Below are positions 25,819-35,752 of a stretch of DNA of 64,000 bases, piece by piece. The position numbers were made by a program, and so were the translations under genes. The number at the start of each line of letters is the position of its first letter. Within the stretch, counting starts at the first letter, position 1. The stretch is from positions 3,410,001 to 3,474,000 of the forward strand of contig NZ_JAIHLP010000002.1 of assembly GCF_020009625.1 (NCBI RefSeq), in the 5' to 3' direction. The notes under the pieces were generated by a model. It was not told the origin of the DNA and did not search any database. It saw only the letters and a program-made list of their open reading frames with translations. Source of the DNA: Leifsonia poae. GTDB taxonomy: Bacteria; Actinomycetota; Actinomycetes; Actinomycetales; Microbacteriaceae.

Positions 25819-27254
25819 GCACCTCCTCCACCCCCGATCAGATCCGTACCGCGCTCGACACCGTCGTCAAGACCTATGACGTGCGCGGTCTCGTCGGAAC
25901 GAACCTCACCGAGGAGGTCGTCTCCGCGATCGGCGCGGCCTTTGTCGACGAGGTCGGTGCTGCCGGTCAAGACGTGGTCATCGGGCACGACATGCGGGAT
26001 TCGTCGCCTGCCTTCGCTGCTGCTTTCGCGGCGGGTGTGCGGGCGCGCGGGGGTGATGTCGTCTCGATCGGGCTCTGCTCGACCGACGAGTCGTACTACG
26101 CCTCGGGCTCGCTGAACGCGGCCGCGGCCATGTTCACCGCCAGCCACAATCCGGCCACCTACAACGGCATCAAGCTCTCCCGGGCCGGCGCCCAGGGGCT
26201 CAGCCGCGACACCGGCCTCGCCGCGGTGCGCGATCGCGCCGCGGTCTACCTGCACGACGGCATCGACGCCGTCGCGGAGACCGGTTCCCTTCGCGAGCAG
26301 GATGTGCTCGCCGATTACGCCGCGTACCTGCGCTCCCTGGTCGACCTCTCCAGCATCCGCCCGATCACTGTCGTCGTCGACGCGGGCAACGGGATGGGCG
26401 GGCTCACGGTGCCGGCCGTGCTCGGCGAGGCGGCCGGCCTGTCGTCACTGCCGATCACGATCGTGCCGATGTATTTCGAGCTCGACGGCTCGTTCCCGAA
26501 CCACGAGGCGAACCCGCTGGAGCCGAAGAATCTCGTCGACCTGCAGCGCGCAGTCGTGGAGCACGGAGCCGACCTCGGCCTCGCCTTCGACGGCGACGCC
26601 GACCGTTGTTTCGTGGTCGACGAGAAGGGCGACGCAGTCACTCCTTCCGCCGTGGCCGCCGTCGTGGCGCTGCGCGAGATCGGCCGGGCGCGGGCCGCCG
26701 ACCCCGAAGCCGAGATCACGGTGATCCACAACCTGATCACGTCGAACATCGTGCCCGAGACCATCGCCGCCGCCGGGGCGACCCCGCTGCGCACCCGCGT
26801 CGGGCACTCGCTCATCAAAGACGCGATGCGCGAATCCGGCGCCGTGTTCGGTGGGGAGCACTCGGCTCACTATTATTTCCGCGACTTCTGGAGCGCCGAC
26901 AACGGCATGCTCGCCGCCATGCATCTGCTTGCTGAGTTCGGTGCGCAGGAGCGTCCGCTCTCCGCGATCTCGGCCGAGTTCACGCCGTACCCGATGTCGG
27001 CCGAGATCAATTCGACGGTCGCCGATGTGCCGGCCGCGTTCACGCGCGTCGTGGAGGCGTTCACCGGTCGCGCGGAGTTCGACGAGCTCGACGGTCTGAC
27101 CGTCACCGGGATCACCGCTGGGAACGAGCCGTTCTGGTGGTTCTCCGTGCGGTCGTCGAACACCGAACCGCTGCTGCGCCTGAACGTGGAGGCGGGCGAC
27201 GGTCGCACCATGGAGCGGGTGCGCGAGGAAGTGCTCTCCCTCATCCGGGGCTGA
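25815..27254 (+). CDS. manB: Phosphomannomutase/phosphoglucomutase
   Basis: Converts mannose-6-phosphate to mannose-1-phosphate for GDP-mannose synthesis, completing the route begun by ManA. The 479 residues show the phosphoserine loop TASHNPATYNG (Ser110), the Mg-binding FDGDADR near residue 257, GGEHSAHYYFRDF for sugar specificity and the C-terminal phosphate loop RSSNTEPLLRLN. ATGA overlap with DUF3499 indicates co-translation. Confidence 0.95.
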   Translation: MSTSSTPDQIRTALDTVVKTYDVRGLVGTNLTEEVVSAIGAAFVDEVGAAGQDVVIGHDMRDSSPAFAAAFAAGVRARGGDVVSIGLCSTDESYYASGSLNAAAAMFTASHNPATYNGIKLSRAGAQGLSRDTGLAAVRDRAAVYLHDGIDAVAETGSLREQDVLADYAAYLRSLVDLSSIRPITVVVDAGNGMGGLTVPAVLGEAAGLSSLPITIVPMYFELDGSFPNHEANPLEPKNLVDLQRAVVEHGADLGLAFDGDADRCFVVDEKGDAVTPSAVAAVVALREIGRARAADPEAEITVIHNLITSNIVPETIAAAGATPLRTRVGHSLIKDAMRESGAVFGGEHSAHYYFRDFWSADNGMLAAMHLLAEFGAQERPLSAISAEFTPYPMSAEINSTVADVPAAFTRVVEAFTGRAEFDELDGLTVTGITAGNEPFWWFSVRSSNTEPLLRLNVEAGDGRTMERVREEVLSLIRG

Positions 27255-27317
27255 GGCGCCGACGCGTCTGCTCGTCATCGTCGAAAAGGATCGGCCGGCG
27301 GATGCGAGAATGGGGAG

Positions 27318-28808
27318 ATGGTCACTCCCTCCGTCGCAGAAACCAGTACCGTGCTTCCGTTCAAGGTCGCCGACCTCTCCCTCGCCGAGGCAGGGCGCCA
27401 CCAGATCCGCCTCGCCGAGAACGAGATGCCGGGGCTGATGTCGCTTCGCGCCGAGTTCGGCGCGAGCAAGCCGCTGGCCGGCGCCCGGATCGCCGGGTCG
27501 TTGCATATGACGGTGCAGACCGCGGTGCTGATCGAGACGCTCGTTGCGCTGGGCGCGCAGGTGCGCTGGGCGAGCTGCAACATATTCTCCACGCAGGACG
27601 ATGCGGCCGCGGCGATCGCCGTCGGCCCGAACGGCACCCCTGAGGCACCCGCCGGTGTTCCGGTGTTCGCGTGGAAGGGCGAGACGCTCGAAGACTATTG
27701 GTGGTGCACCCAGCGGATCTTCGATTGGTCCGCTGAGGCAGCGGCCGCCGGCGCCGAGTGGACCGGCCCCTCCCTGATCCTCGACGACGGCGGGGACGCG
27801 ACGCTGCTCGTCCACCGTGGTCGCGAGTTCGAGCTGGCGGGCACTGTGCCCGCCGACGCCGACGGCGACAGCCACGAGTACCGTGTGATCCTCGCCGCTC
27901 TGCGCGACTCGCTCGCCGAGTCGCCCGATCGCTGGACGAACGTCGCCGCCGACCTCATCGGCGTCACCGAGGAGACGACGACCGGCGTGCACCGCCTCTA
28001 CGAGCTGGCGCGCGACGGCGAGCTGCTCTTCCCGGCCATCAATGTGAACGACTCGGTCACGAAGAGCAAGTTCGACAACAAGTACGGCATCCGGCACTCG
28101 CTGCCCGACGGGCTCAACCGGGCGACGGATGTGCTGATCGGCGGCAAGATCGTCTTCGTCGCCGGGTACGGCGATGTCGGCAAGGGCGCCGCCGAGGCGC
28201 TCCGCGGGCAGGGCGCGCGGGTGATCGTGAGCGAGGTGGACCCGATCAACGCCCTGCAGGCGGCCATGGACGGCTTCCAGGTGGCGCGCATCGAATCCGT
28301 CGTCGACCAGGTGGACATCTTCGTCACCGGAACCGGCAACCTGAACGTGATCACAGTCGACCACATCCTGGCCATGAAGCACCAGGCGATCGTCGCGAAC
28401 GTCGGCCACTTCGACAACGAGATCGACATGGCCGCTCTCGAAGTGCTCCCGGGCGCCGAGAAGGTGGAGATCAAGCCGCAGGTGCACGAATGGCGGCTGC
28501 CCACAGGTCGCAGCGTGCTCGTGCTGTCGGAGGGCCGACTGATGAACCTGGGCAACGCCACCGGCCACCCCAGCTTCGTGATGAGCAACTCGTTCACCAA
28601 CCAGGTGCTCGCGCAGTTGGAGCTCTTCGTCTCGCCCGAGAAATACCCGATCGGCGTCTACGTGCTGCCGAAGCACCTCGACGAGAAGGTGGCTCGCCTG
28701 CACCTCGCCGCCCTCGGGGTCGAGCTGACCACCCTCACCGACGAGCAGGCCGCCTACATCGGCGTCCCCGTGGAAGGCCCGTACAAGGTCGACCACTACC
28801 GGTACTGA
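27318..28808 (+). CDS. ahcY: Adenosylhomocysteinase
   Basis: Hydrolyses S-adenosylhomocysteine to adenosine and homocysteine, relieving methyltransferase inhibition. The 496 residues match the actinobacterial long form. [23 protein letters not shown] and [16 protein letters not shown] (catalytic Lys/Asp) precede the NAD-binding [15 protein letters not shown]. The C-terminal KVDHYRY contains the Lys/Tyr that reach into the partner subunit. GGGGAG precedes ATG 27318. No SAH riboswitch is evident in the 63-bp gap upstream. Confidence 0.97.
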   Translation: MVTPSVAETSTVLPFKVADLSLAEAGRHQIRLAENEMPGLMSLRAEFGASKPLAGARIAGSLHMTVQTAVLIETLVALGAQVRWASCNIFSTQDDAAAAIAVGPNGTPEAPAGVPVFAWKGETLEDYWWCTQRIFDWSAEAAAAGAEWTGPSLILDDGGDATLLVHRGREFELAGTVPADADGDSHEYRVILAALRDSLAESPDRWTNVAADLIGVTEETTTGVHRLYELARDGELLFPAINVNDSVTKSKFDNKYGIRHSLPDGLNRATDVLIGGKIVFVAGYGDVGKGAAEALRGQGARVIVSEVDPINALQAAMDGFQVARIESVVDQVDIFVTGTGNLNVITVDHILAMKHQAIVANVGHFDNEIDMAALEVLPGAEKVEIKPQVHEWRLPTGRSVLVLSEGRLMNLGNATGHPSFVMSNSFTNQVLAQLELFVSPEKYPIGVYVLPKHLDEKVARLHLAALGVELTTLTDEQAAYIGVPVEGPYKVDHYRY

Positions 28809-28809
28809 C

Positions 28810-29358
28810 GTGCTGCCGTTTTCCGACCGGGAGCTCCCCGGCGGTCTGGTTCTCCGCGTGCGCGCCGAGGAGGACGCTCCGGCGCTCGCCGCCGCCTACT
28901 CCCGCAACCGCGGGCATCTCGCCCAGTGGGATCCGAAGCGCGAGGACGACTTCTACACCGACATCCGCCAGCTCGCCCACACCCGTGAGCTTCTCGCCCT
29001 CCGCGACCAGGGAACGGCGCTCCCACTCGTCCTGGCCGACGGGGAGTCGATCGCGGGATTGGTCAATCTGAGCTCGATCGTGCGTGGGGCTTTCCAGAGC
29101 GCGACTGTCGGTTACTGGCTGGATCGCGACCACACCAAACGGGGTCTCGCCTCAGCCGCACTGCACGCCGTGATCGAGGTCGCGCGTGATGATTACGGTC
29201 TGCACCGCATCCAGGCCGCGACCCTGCTGCACAACCACGCGTCGCAGACCGTACTGACGCGCACCGGGTTCGAGCGGATCGGCGTCGCCCCGGCCTACCT
29301 GAAGATCGCAGGGCGCTGGCAGGACCACGTGCTGTTCCAACGGATCCTGCACGACTGA
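28810..29358 (+). CDS. RimJ/RimL-type GNAT acetyltransferase
   Basis: A 182-residue N-acetyltransferase resembling ribosomal-protein alanine acetyltransferases. LVLRVRAEEDAPALAAAYSRN, YWLDRDHTKRGLASAALHAV (acetyl-CoA loop) and NHASQTVLTRTGFERIG are visible. GTG 28810 follows the ahcY stop by one base, so it is likely coupled to ahcY. Substrate unknown. Confidence 0.85.
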   Translation: MLPFSDRELPGGLVLRVRAEEDAPALAAAYSRNRGHLAQWDPKREDDFYTDIRQLAHTRELLALRDQGTALPLVLADGESIAGLVNLSSIVRGAFQSATVGYWLDRDHTKRGLASAALHAVIEVARDDYGLHRIQAATLLHNHASQTVLTRTGFERIGVAPAYLKIAGRWQDHVLFQRILHD

Positions 29359-29365
29359 TCGGCCG

Positions 29366-29917
29366 TCAGGACTTCAGCACAAGGGTTGCGAGCGAAACGG
29401 CCTGGTCCGTGGTCAGGTGGTAGGCCAATACCTGCACGTAGTCGCCGCTGGTGGTCTCGGCATCGAGGATGACCCCTCCGCCGGTCGAGACCGCGACCGC
29501 CTTCTTCGCGCCGGGTATGGTCACCGTGAGCGAGCCGTCTCCCATGTCGTCGATATTCGCTGCGCCGCCGACCGTGCTCGTCTTGGGGAACAGGGCGACC
29601 GTCACCACCGGTCCCGCCGGTCCCTTCCAGACACAGGAGCTCGCACCGCCGAGGTCGGTATTGGCCTTCGCCGCCGAGGCGCCGCCGTCGACCTGGACTC
29701 CGCTGATCGACTGGATCTGCGCCGATGTCAGCCGGGAGCATGCCGCCGAACCGCCACCCGAGCCTGCGACCGGGGCGGTCGTGGGTGCGGCGGCCTTCGT
29801 CGCAGAGGTCGTCGACGCCACCGTGGGAGCGGCCGGCGCACCTCCCGCGCTGCATCCGACAAGAAGGATCGGGAGCGCGAGGGCAGCGCACAGCGCACCG
29901 AGACGAGACCTGTTCAT
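29366..29917 (-). CDS. Secreted lipoprotein, DUF3558-like
   Basis: A 183-residue predicted lipoprotein. The signal peptide RLGALCAALALPILLVGC has lipobox LVGC with Cys22 as the lipid site, followed by an Ala/Thr/Pro/Gly-rich linker. The mature domain has a probable disulfide between Cys in AACSRLTSAQIQ and SSCVWKGPAGP, the pattern of DUF3558 lipoproteins. Faces the outside of the membrane. Monocistronic, converging on the GNAT gene. Confidence 0.8.
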   Translation of the reverse strand: MNRSRLGALCAALALPILLVGCSAGGAPAAPTVASTTSATKAAAPTTAPVAGSGGGSAACSRLTSAQIQSISGVQVDGGASAAKANTDLGGASSCVWKGPAGPVVTVALFPKTSTVGGAANIDDMGDGSLTVTIPGAKKAVAVSTGGGVILDAETTSGDYVQVLAYHLTTDQAVSLATLVLKS

Positions 29918-29962
29918 GAGGCGAGTCTGACTGCCGGGTCATCGGTCGCGCATCCGTGGGCA

Positions 29963-32767
29963 CTACCGGGGTGTGATGCGCCGCTCGCCGGGTGCCGGAG
30001 CGAGTTCGGCCGCCAGCCGAGACGCGAGCTCCCCGCGGCTGCTCACGGCAAGCTTCCGATAGGCGTTGGCGAGGTGGTATTCGACAGTCCGCACTGACAG
30101 GAACAGCCGGGATGCGGTCTCCCGGTTGCTCAGACCGTCCGCGACGGCTTGGGCTACGGCCCACTCCTGCGGGGTGAGCGCATCGAGGATCCCGGGTGCC
30201 GCCGCTGTGGCGCGGCGTTCGCCGCAGGCGGCGAGTTCTGCGCGGGCCAGCGCGGCCCACGGGCCGGCGCCGAGCGCTTCGAACGTGGTGAGGGCGCGGT
30301 GCAGCGGCTCGCGTGCATCGCGTTTGCGTCGCACGCGGCGCAGCTTCTGTCCGTGGCTCAGCTCGGTTCGGGCCGTCTCGAAGGCGTTGGGGTCGACCGC
30401 GTGTTCGGCGAGGGATCTCGCGAAGAGGGCGTCGACATCGTCGGGGTCGGCTTCGAGTCCGCGGCACCGCAGCGCCACCGCCAGGGCGCTGTGGCGGTCC
30501 GTCGCCTCAGCGTGGTCGTGGAGCGTGTCGAGACGGTCGAGGAGTTCTGCGCCGCGACGAAGGCGCCAGAACGCCTCGAACAGGTCGCCGAACGAGTCGA
30601 AGAACCCCGGTTCGACCATCCCCAGCTCGCTCTGTGTATCGGCGGCCGCGAGGAGCAGGCTTGCCGCCTCCTCTGTGCTCCCGCTCGTCAGCGCGAGACG
30701 CCCCAGAATGCACAGTCGCGCGTAGCGGTGGATCGGTGTGGCCTCGGTCGGCGCGGGAACGGCACGGTCGACCAGGGCGCGGCAGGCATCTTCCTCGCCG
30801 CGGGCCGCAAGGAGTCCGGCGTGCTGCAGCTGGATGTAGGGGAGCGGTCCGGTGAAGTCCGTGTCGAGCAGGAGCCGTTCGACACGGTCGAAGCGGGCGA
30901 GCGCATCACCCCAGTCGCCGCGGAGCACAGGGAGCAGCACGCGCAGACCGTCGCAGAGCCCGAGCAGGCTGAGATAGCCGCCGCGCTCCAGGGCGTCGCG
31001 TTGCCGGGCGAGAATGCGGTCGACCACGATGGATCCGCCGGTCCAGACCAGGTGGTTCAGGATGAGCGGCAGCGGGACGGCCGGGTCGCACAGCTCGGCG
31101 TCGCTGAGGCCCCCGTCCCAGTCGGAGGTGAGAAGAGCGTCGGCGGCTTCCTCGCCGGAGAGGTCGTCGATTGTTTCGAGCACGAGCCGATCCGTCAGGC
31201 CGGACTCCGCGGTAGGGACCAGTGTCCGGGCGAGGTCGGCCAGCGCCTTGGCCGATCGCACCCGTCCCGCCGTCGTCTCGATGTAGGCGGAACTTGCGAG
31301 CAGATGGAACGCGGCTGACGGCGCCTCCGCAGCGACCGCCCGCGCCGCGACGACGACGACGGGCGTCGGCGTCGGCGTCGTGTGCGTGAACAGTTCGGCG
31401 ACCAGTCGCTGCGTCAGGAACCGCGCCCGTTCGGCCGGGGTCGTCGCCTCGGCACTCAGCCGGTCGATCACCGCGATCGTCTCGGCGCCGGCACCGCAGC
31501 GGAGCAGGGGCGGGAGCGCGTCGCTCAACCTGGCATGAGCCCGCTCGGGCACGGGGGTGCGGGCAGCCGACGCCACCCACCAACGGGCGGACTCGGCATA
31601 TGCGCCTCGCTGCCAGGCCTGTTCCGCCGCCTCCTGCAGCGCGCCCGCGACGACCTCGTCGGTGCCGGTCGTCACCGCGTCGAGGTGCGCGGCCTGGCGT
31701 CCCCGGTCGGAGGCCAGCGCCGCGATGACTCCGCGCAACGCGCGTTCGCGATCCGTTCGCGGCACGGCGGCCTCCACCGCGGGCAGCACGGTCGGATGTG
31801 CGGGCCGGATGCCCGCGGCGGTCTCGACGGCCAGCCCGCTGGCGAGTGCGCGGTCGAGGTCGGGGAGGGTGAGCCCGGCTTCCGCCAGGGCGCGGGCCAG
31901 CTCCGGTGTCGTCAGCGCATCCAGCGAGGTGATGAGCAGGGCGAGTCGACCCGCGCGGCCGAGGCGGCCGAGCCGTGCGGTGTAGAGCGAGCCGATCGAG
32001 GCGCCGAGCCGGTTCTCGGGCAGTGGCGCCGTTCCGGCGCGTTCGGCGGGGCTCAATTCGGCCGGAAGCTGCGCCAGCGCCAGGGGCAGTCCGTCTGCCC
32101 GTTCGAGCAGGCGGTGGGCGACGAGCGAACTCAACTCGGGGAATCGACGGCGAAGCAGGGCGCGCCCTTCGGCCGGGGTGAGCCGTTCCAGGTGGAGCGA
32201 TTCGAAGCGCGCTCGCCCGAAGCCGCCATCGTCTCCGGCGGCGACCGACCGGGTGGCCGCGACGATGGTCACGGCATCCCGGTCGAGGCGCCGGGCGAGG
32301 AAGAGGAGGCTCGAACGCGTGGACTTGTCGAGCCAATCGGCGTCATCGACGACGATCACGACCGGCCGGCTGCGCGCCTCGTCCGTCACCAGGGTGAGGA
32401 GTCCGGCCGAGACGGCAAGCGCATCTTCGGGCTCACCGGGTTCACCGCCGATGGCCCGCCCCAGGGCCTGTTGTTGGGTCGGCGGGAGCGCGTCGAGCGG
32501 CAGGCCCGACACGAGCTCGTGCAGCCCCGCGAACGGCAGGCGCGTCTCGGCCGGATGCCCGGCACAGGTCAGCAGAAGAGTCTCGGCCGGCAGCCCGCGG
32601 ACGAACCGGTCGAGCACCCAGGATTTGCCGGAGCCGGGGCCGCCCCGCAGGAGGAAGCGTCTCGCGGGGCCTCCGGCACGTGCGGCGGCCAGCAGCACTC
32701 CGGCCAGTTCGGCCTGCGGCCCGTCCGGTGCCTCGCCGGCCGGGGCGTCGTCTCCCAAGAGCATCAT
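29963..32767 (-). CDS. Large ATP-binding LuxR-family regulator (LAL-like)
   Basis: A 934-residue regulator. Residues 42-50 hold a Walker A (GGPGSGKSW); VVIVVDDADWLDKS near 135-148 is a Walker B. A long helical TPR-like middle follows, then a C-terminal LuxR helix-turn-helix (LTPQEWAVAQAVADGLSNRE, then SVRTVEYHLANAYRKL). LAL/MalT-type proteins bind an inducer and ATP, then DNA. A TACCCT -10-like box lies 8 nt before ATG 32767. It is next to the cyclase-family gene, a possible target; the inducer is unknown. Confidence 0.9.
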   Translation of the reverse strand: MMLLGDDAPAGEAPDGPQAELAGVLLAAARAGGPARRFLLRGGPGSGKSWVLDRFVRGLPAETLLLTCAGHPAETRLPFAGLHELVSGLPLDALPPTQQQALGRAIGGEPGEPEDALAVSAGLLTLVTDEARSRPVVIVVDDADWLDKSTRSSLLFLARRLDRDAVTIVAATRSVAAGDDGGFGRARFESLHLERLTPAEGRALLRRRFPELSSLVAHRLLERADGLPLALAQLPAELSPAERAGTAPLPENRLGASIGSLYTARLGRLGRAGRLALLITSLDALTTPELARALAEAGLTLPDLDRALASGLAVETAAGIRPAHPTVLPAVEAAVPRTDRERALRGVIAALASDRGRQAAHLDAVTTGTDEVVAGALQEAAEQAWQRGAYAESARWWVASAARTPVPERAHARLSDALPPLLRCGAGAETIAVIDRLSAEATTPAERARFLTQRLVAELFTHTTPTPTPVVVVAARAVAAEAPSAAFHLLASSAYIETTAGRVRSAKALADLARTLVPTAESGLTDRLVLETIDDLSGEEAADALLTSDWDGGLSDAELCDPAVPLPLILNHLVWTGGSIVVDRILARQRDALERGGYLSLLGLCDGLRVLLPVLRGDWGDALARFDRVERLLLDTDFTGPLPYIQLQHAGLLAARGEEDACRALVDRAVPAPTEATPIHRYARLCILGRLALTSGSTEEAASLLLAAADTQSELGMVEPGFFDSFGDLFEAFWRLRRGAELLDRLDTLHDHAEATDRHSALAVALRCRGLEADPDDVDALFARSLAEHAVDPNAFETARTELSHGQKLRRVRRKRDAREPLHRALTTFEALGAGPWAALARAELAACGERRATAAAPGILDALTPQEWAVAQAVADGLSNRETASRLFLSVRTVEYHLANAYRKLAVSSRGELASRLAAELAPAPGERRITPR

Positions 32768-32826
32768 TTCGCTTCAGGGTAGCGCCGGGCCGTCGCCGGA
32801 AAGCACGGCACACGCCCGCGCTCGTC

Positions 32827-33741
32827 TCAGACTTCGGCGAACGCCCGAACCGGAAAGGTGCCGAACCCTTCGATCGCCGGGGGAACCGCCGTGAACCGGG
32901 CGCCATGCGCCGGAACGGCGCCCAGGCCGGTGAGGTGCTCGACGACGTGGATGCCCGCGGCGAGCAGCAGTGTGTGCGCGGGTCGGGCGCCCCCGCTCGC
33001 AGTCTCGGTGTCGTCGATGTTGAGCGAGTCGATCCCCACCAGAGCCACGCCCGCATCCACGAGATGTCGGGCGCCGGCCTCGGTGAGGAAGGGGGCCCCG
33101 GTAGCGTATGCGGGCGTTCCGAAGTGTTCATCCCACCCGGTGTGCAGCAGCACGGCGCTCCCGGCCACCGCACGGTCGGCGAAGACCTCGGCCGGGATCC
33201 CGCGATCGAGTGCATCGGTGATGTGGAAGACGTTCGCGGGCAGGCCGACCAGCGTGCCGAGGTCGAGGGAGGCGAGGTCGCCGCCGTCGGCATAGCGGTG
33301 GAACGGACTGTCGAGGTAGGTTCCGGTGTTGCCGACCAGCGTGATGATGTCCATCGCGAACTCAGTGCCGGGCGCGTACCGGTCGCGGGAGTCCGCGCGG
33401 GTCAGATGCGGCGTGATCACCGGCGACGGCAGCCCCGGGTAGGTGACGAGACCGGCCCGGATGCGGTGGCTGAGGTCAATGACGCGCCGTCGCCCGCCGA
33501 CTGTGTCTGGTGTTTCGGCGACGATGCCGCGGCTGCCACGATGCTGCTCCTCGACGATCCGCAGATTCGTCAGGCGCGCCTCGCCAACGAGGGCGAGGCC
33601 GAGGTGGCGGACGAATAGCCGGCCGATCTCAGCCTCGTCCAGCGCATCCGACGGCAGGTCGAGTCGAAAGCCGTTCGCCTCCAGCCCGCCGCCGTTCGCG
33701 AACCGCACGCTTGCGTCGAAATGGGCACGGTAGTCGGTCAT
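32827..33741 (-). CDS. Cyclase-family (kynurenine formamidase-like) hydrolase with altered metal motif
   Basis: A 304-residue protein. About 85 N-terminal residues precede the cyclase fold, which starts RRVIDLSHRIRAGLVTYPGLPSP. The family metal motif HxGTHxDxPxH reads NTGTYLDSPFHRY here: the first two His are Asn and Tyr, while Asp and the last His stay. LLHTGWDEHFGTP and LVGIDSLNIDD are typical of the family. It could be a metal hydrolase with a shifted site. It lies upstream of, and co-directional with, the LAL regulator. Confidence 0.8.
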   Translation of the reverse strand: MTDYRAHFDASVRFANGGGLEANGFRLDLPSDALDEAEIGRLFVRHLGLALVGEARLTNLRIVEEQHRGSRGIVAETPDTVGGRRRVIDLSHRIRAGLVTYPGLPSPVITPHLTRADSRDRYAPGTEFAMDIITLVGNTGTYLDSPFHRYADGGDLASLDLGTLVGLPANVFHITDALDRGIPAEVFADRAVAGSAVLLHTGWDEHFGTPAYATGAPFLTEAGARHLVDAGVALVGIDSLNIDDTETASGGARPAHTLLLAAGIHVVEHLTGLGAVPAHGARFTAVPPAIEGFGTFPVRAFAEV

Positions 33742-33758
33742 GGCGCTCCTGGGGCGGC

Positions 33759-34607
33759 TCAGCGGTCGGGGAAGTCGTGGGGGAGCCCGGAGAGCACAGG
33801 TTCCAGCCGCGCCAGACGGTCGTTCTCCAGGCGCAGTGCCTGGGCGTCTCGGTCGTGGCGCAGCACCGAGACGGCGAGCAGGAAGGTCTCGGCGTCCACC
33901 GGCGGCAACGGCGAGACGAACGCCGACGCCTCGTGCGCGAGCTCGCCGCTCAGCCCGGCCCTGGCCGCCGGTGTGAGCCCGGATGCCTGGCGCACGTACT
34001 GGGAGATGCGCCGGGACAGCCGGTCGGGCAGCTTGCCGACGTCAGCCGTCGCTGCCCAGCCGAGCAGGTGGGGCGGCAGCGCGTACCGCTGAGGAGCGAC
34101 ACGGGGGATCCGCTCCAGCTGGCTGTACGTGCCCGCCAGAAGGTCGCCCAGACGTTTGGAGCGCGCATTGAGCAGGCCGGCCAGGGCGGCGGTGCCGCCG
34201 ACCGTCATGTAGATCTCCAACACACCCACGAGTGCGCGGATGAAGGAGTGACGGAATCCGATCGCCCCGCCATCGTCGCGAACGATGCGGGCGCCGACGG
34301 CGAGCTTGCCGAGCGAGCGGCCGCGGGTGGCGAGCTCGACGGTCATCGGCAGGATCACGGTTCCGAAGACGAGGATCAGCACGAGGAGAACGCGCTGGAG
34401 CGCAGAGTCGAGCCCCGCGCCGGTCGACACGAGCAGCAGCGCGGCAGCCAGCATCACCAGTATCGAGAGCAGCCAGTCGATGGCCGCACCCCCGGCCCGG
34501 AGGATGTAGCTCGCCGGCTTCACATCGAGGGCGACCGCCTCCCCGGTGACGAGTTCACGCTCGCCGGGAGTATCCAACGGTGGGGTGGCCGGTGCCATGA
34601 CTATCAT
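33759..34607 (-). CDS. RDD family membrane protein
   Basis: A 282-residue protein. An RDD domain at about residues 30-165 contains helices IDWLLSILVMLAAALLLVS and VLLVLILVFGTVILPMTVEL, then the conserved RGRSLGKLAVGARIVRDDG. A charged cytoplasmic tail follows. The start may be ATG 34607 or ATG 34598. Only 8 bp separate it from the divergent SpoIIM-like start. RDD proteins are often placed next to SpoIIM and MoxR/DUF58 genes; function unknown (some act in ion transport). Confidence 0.87.
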   Translation of the reverse strand: MIVMAPATPPLDTPGERELVTGEAVALDVKPASYILRAGGAAIDWLLSILVMLAAALLLVSTGAGLDSALQRVLLVLILVFGTVILPMTVELATRGRSLGKLAVGARIVRDDGGAIGFRHSFIRALVGVLEIYMTVGGTAALAGLLNARSKRLGDLLAGTYSQLERIPRVAPQRYALPPHLLGWAATADVGKLPDRLSRRISQYVRQASGLTPAARAGLSGELAHEASAFVSPLPPVDAETFLLAVSVLRHDRDAQALRLENDRLARLEPVLSGLPHDFPDR

Positions 34608-34615
34608 CTAAGCAG

Positions 34616-35611
34616 ATGGATCTCGACGCATACACGGCAGCGCACAGCGCAGAGTGGGAGAGGCTTGCCTCCCTGGGCAAGCGTCGTCGTCTCAGCGGGC
34701 GCGAAGCGGACGAATTGATCGACCTCTACCAATCTGGTGCGACCGATCTGTCGGCCATCAAGACCCTGGCCGGCTCTACCGCGACGGGTGATCGACTGTC
34801 CCTCGCTCTGGCGACGGCGCGGCTGCGGTTCACGGGCGCGGGGGCGAACATCCTGTCTCAGCTCCCGCGGTTCTTCGTGCTGCAGCTCCCGGCTGCGTTG
34901 TACCGCATCCGTTGGCTGGTCCTCGCCATCGCAGTGGCGACCGTCATCGTCTCGACGCTGTATGCAGTGTGGATCGCCGGAAACCCGGATGTGCTGGCCA
35001 ATCTCGGTCACGACGCGCAATTGCGCAAATACGTCGAGCACGACTTCATCGACTACTACTCGAACAACCCGGCGGCGTCGTTCTCCGGCCAGGTCTGGAC
35101 GAACAACGCCTGGATTGCCGCGCAGTGCATCGCCTTCGGGATCACCGGAGTCTACGTTCCGTACGTCCTCATCCAGAACGCGATCGGCGTCGGCACGGCG
35201 GCCGGGGTGATGTTCGCCTACGGGCGCGGCGACGTGATGTTCTCCTACATCCTTCCCCACGGCATGCTCGAACTCACCAGCGTCTTCGTGGCGGCGGCCG
35301 CGGGCCTGCGCATCTTCTGGGCCTGGATCGCGCCGGGCGCGCGAACGCGGGCGCAAGCGCTCGCCGAGGACGGCCGCGCTCTGTTCACCGTTGCCATCGG
35401 ATGCGCCATCACGCTCTTCGTCTCCGGCCTGATCGAAGGGTTCGTCACACCGTCGACGCTTCCGGTCTGGGTCAAGATCGCCATCGGTGCCCTCGCTCTT
35501 GCCGCCTTCCTCGCCTACATGCTCGTACTCGGCCGCCGTGCGGTGCGCGCCGGGGAGACGGGCGATCTCGCCGAGTTCGACGCTGGCGCCCGCCGCGTCG
35601 TCGCCGGCTGA
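34616..35611 (+). CDS. SpoIIM (stage II sporulation protein M)-family membrane protein
   Basis: A 331-residue integral membrane protein. The cytoplasmic N-terminus LDAYTAAHSAEWERLASLGK leads to about six helices. NNAWIAAQCIAFGITGVYVP and the conserved ILPHGMLELTSVFVAAAAGL identify the SpoIIM fold. In non-sporulating actinobacteria it accompanies RDD and MoxR clusters. TATCAT lies 8 nt before ATG 34616 and there is no ribosome site, so the message may be leaderless. Confidence 0.88.
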   Translation: MDLDAYTAAHSAEWERLASLGKRRRLSGREADELIDLYQSGATDLSAIKTLAGSTATGDRLSLALATARLRFTGAGANILSQLPRFFVLQLPAALYRIRWLVLAIAVATVIVSTLYAVWIAGNPDVLANLGHDAQLRKYVEHDFIDYYSNNPAASFSGQVWTNNAWIAAQCIAFGITGVYVPYVLIQNAIGVGTAAGVMFAYGRGDVMFSYILPHGMLELTSVFVAAAAGLRIFWAWIAPGARTRAQALAEDGRALFTVAIGCAITLFVSGLIEGFVTPSTLPVWVKIAIGALALAAFLAYMLVLGRRAVRAGETGDLAEFDAGARRVVAG

Positions 35612-35685
35612 TCTGCTTCGGGCTGAGTGTCGCCCGGCAGCTGTCCCCTGCAGCAGCAGCCTTCCGGCGCGACGCAAAACGCAGA

Positions 35686-35735
35686 AGGGGCTTCCAGCCG
35701 GCCGTGCGTGAGTGCACCGCGGGCTGGAAGCCCCT
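35686..35735. terminator. Bidirectional hairpin between SpoIIM-like and aquaporin genes
   Basis: AGGGGCTTCCAGCC (35686-35699) pairs perfectly with GGCTGGAAGCCCCT (35722-35735): a 14-bp stem with a 22-nt loop, between the convergent stops at 35611 and 35753. Likely a shared terminator. Confidence 0.55.
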
Positions 35736-35752
35736 CCGAGAGGAATCCGGGG

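Noticed and set aside
27255..27317. SAH riboswitch upstream of ahcY
   Set aside because: The gap is only 63 bp and shows no paired structure resembling the known aptamer.
26445..28796. Open frame of about 783 codons on the minus strand
   Set aside because: Antisense to manB and ahcY, both secure by active-site motifs.
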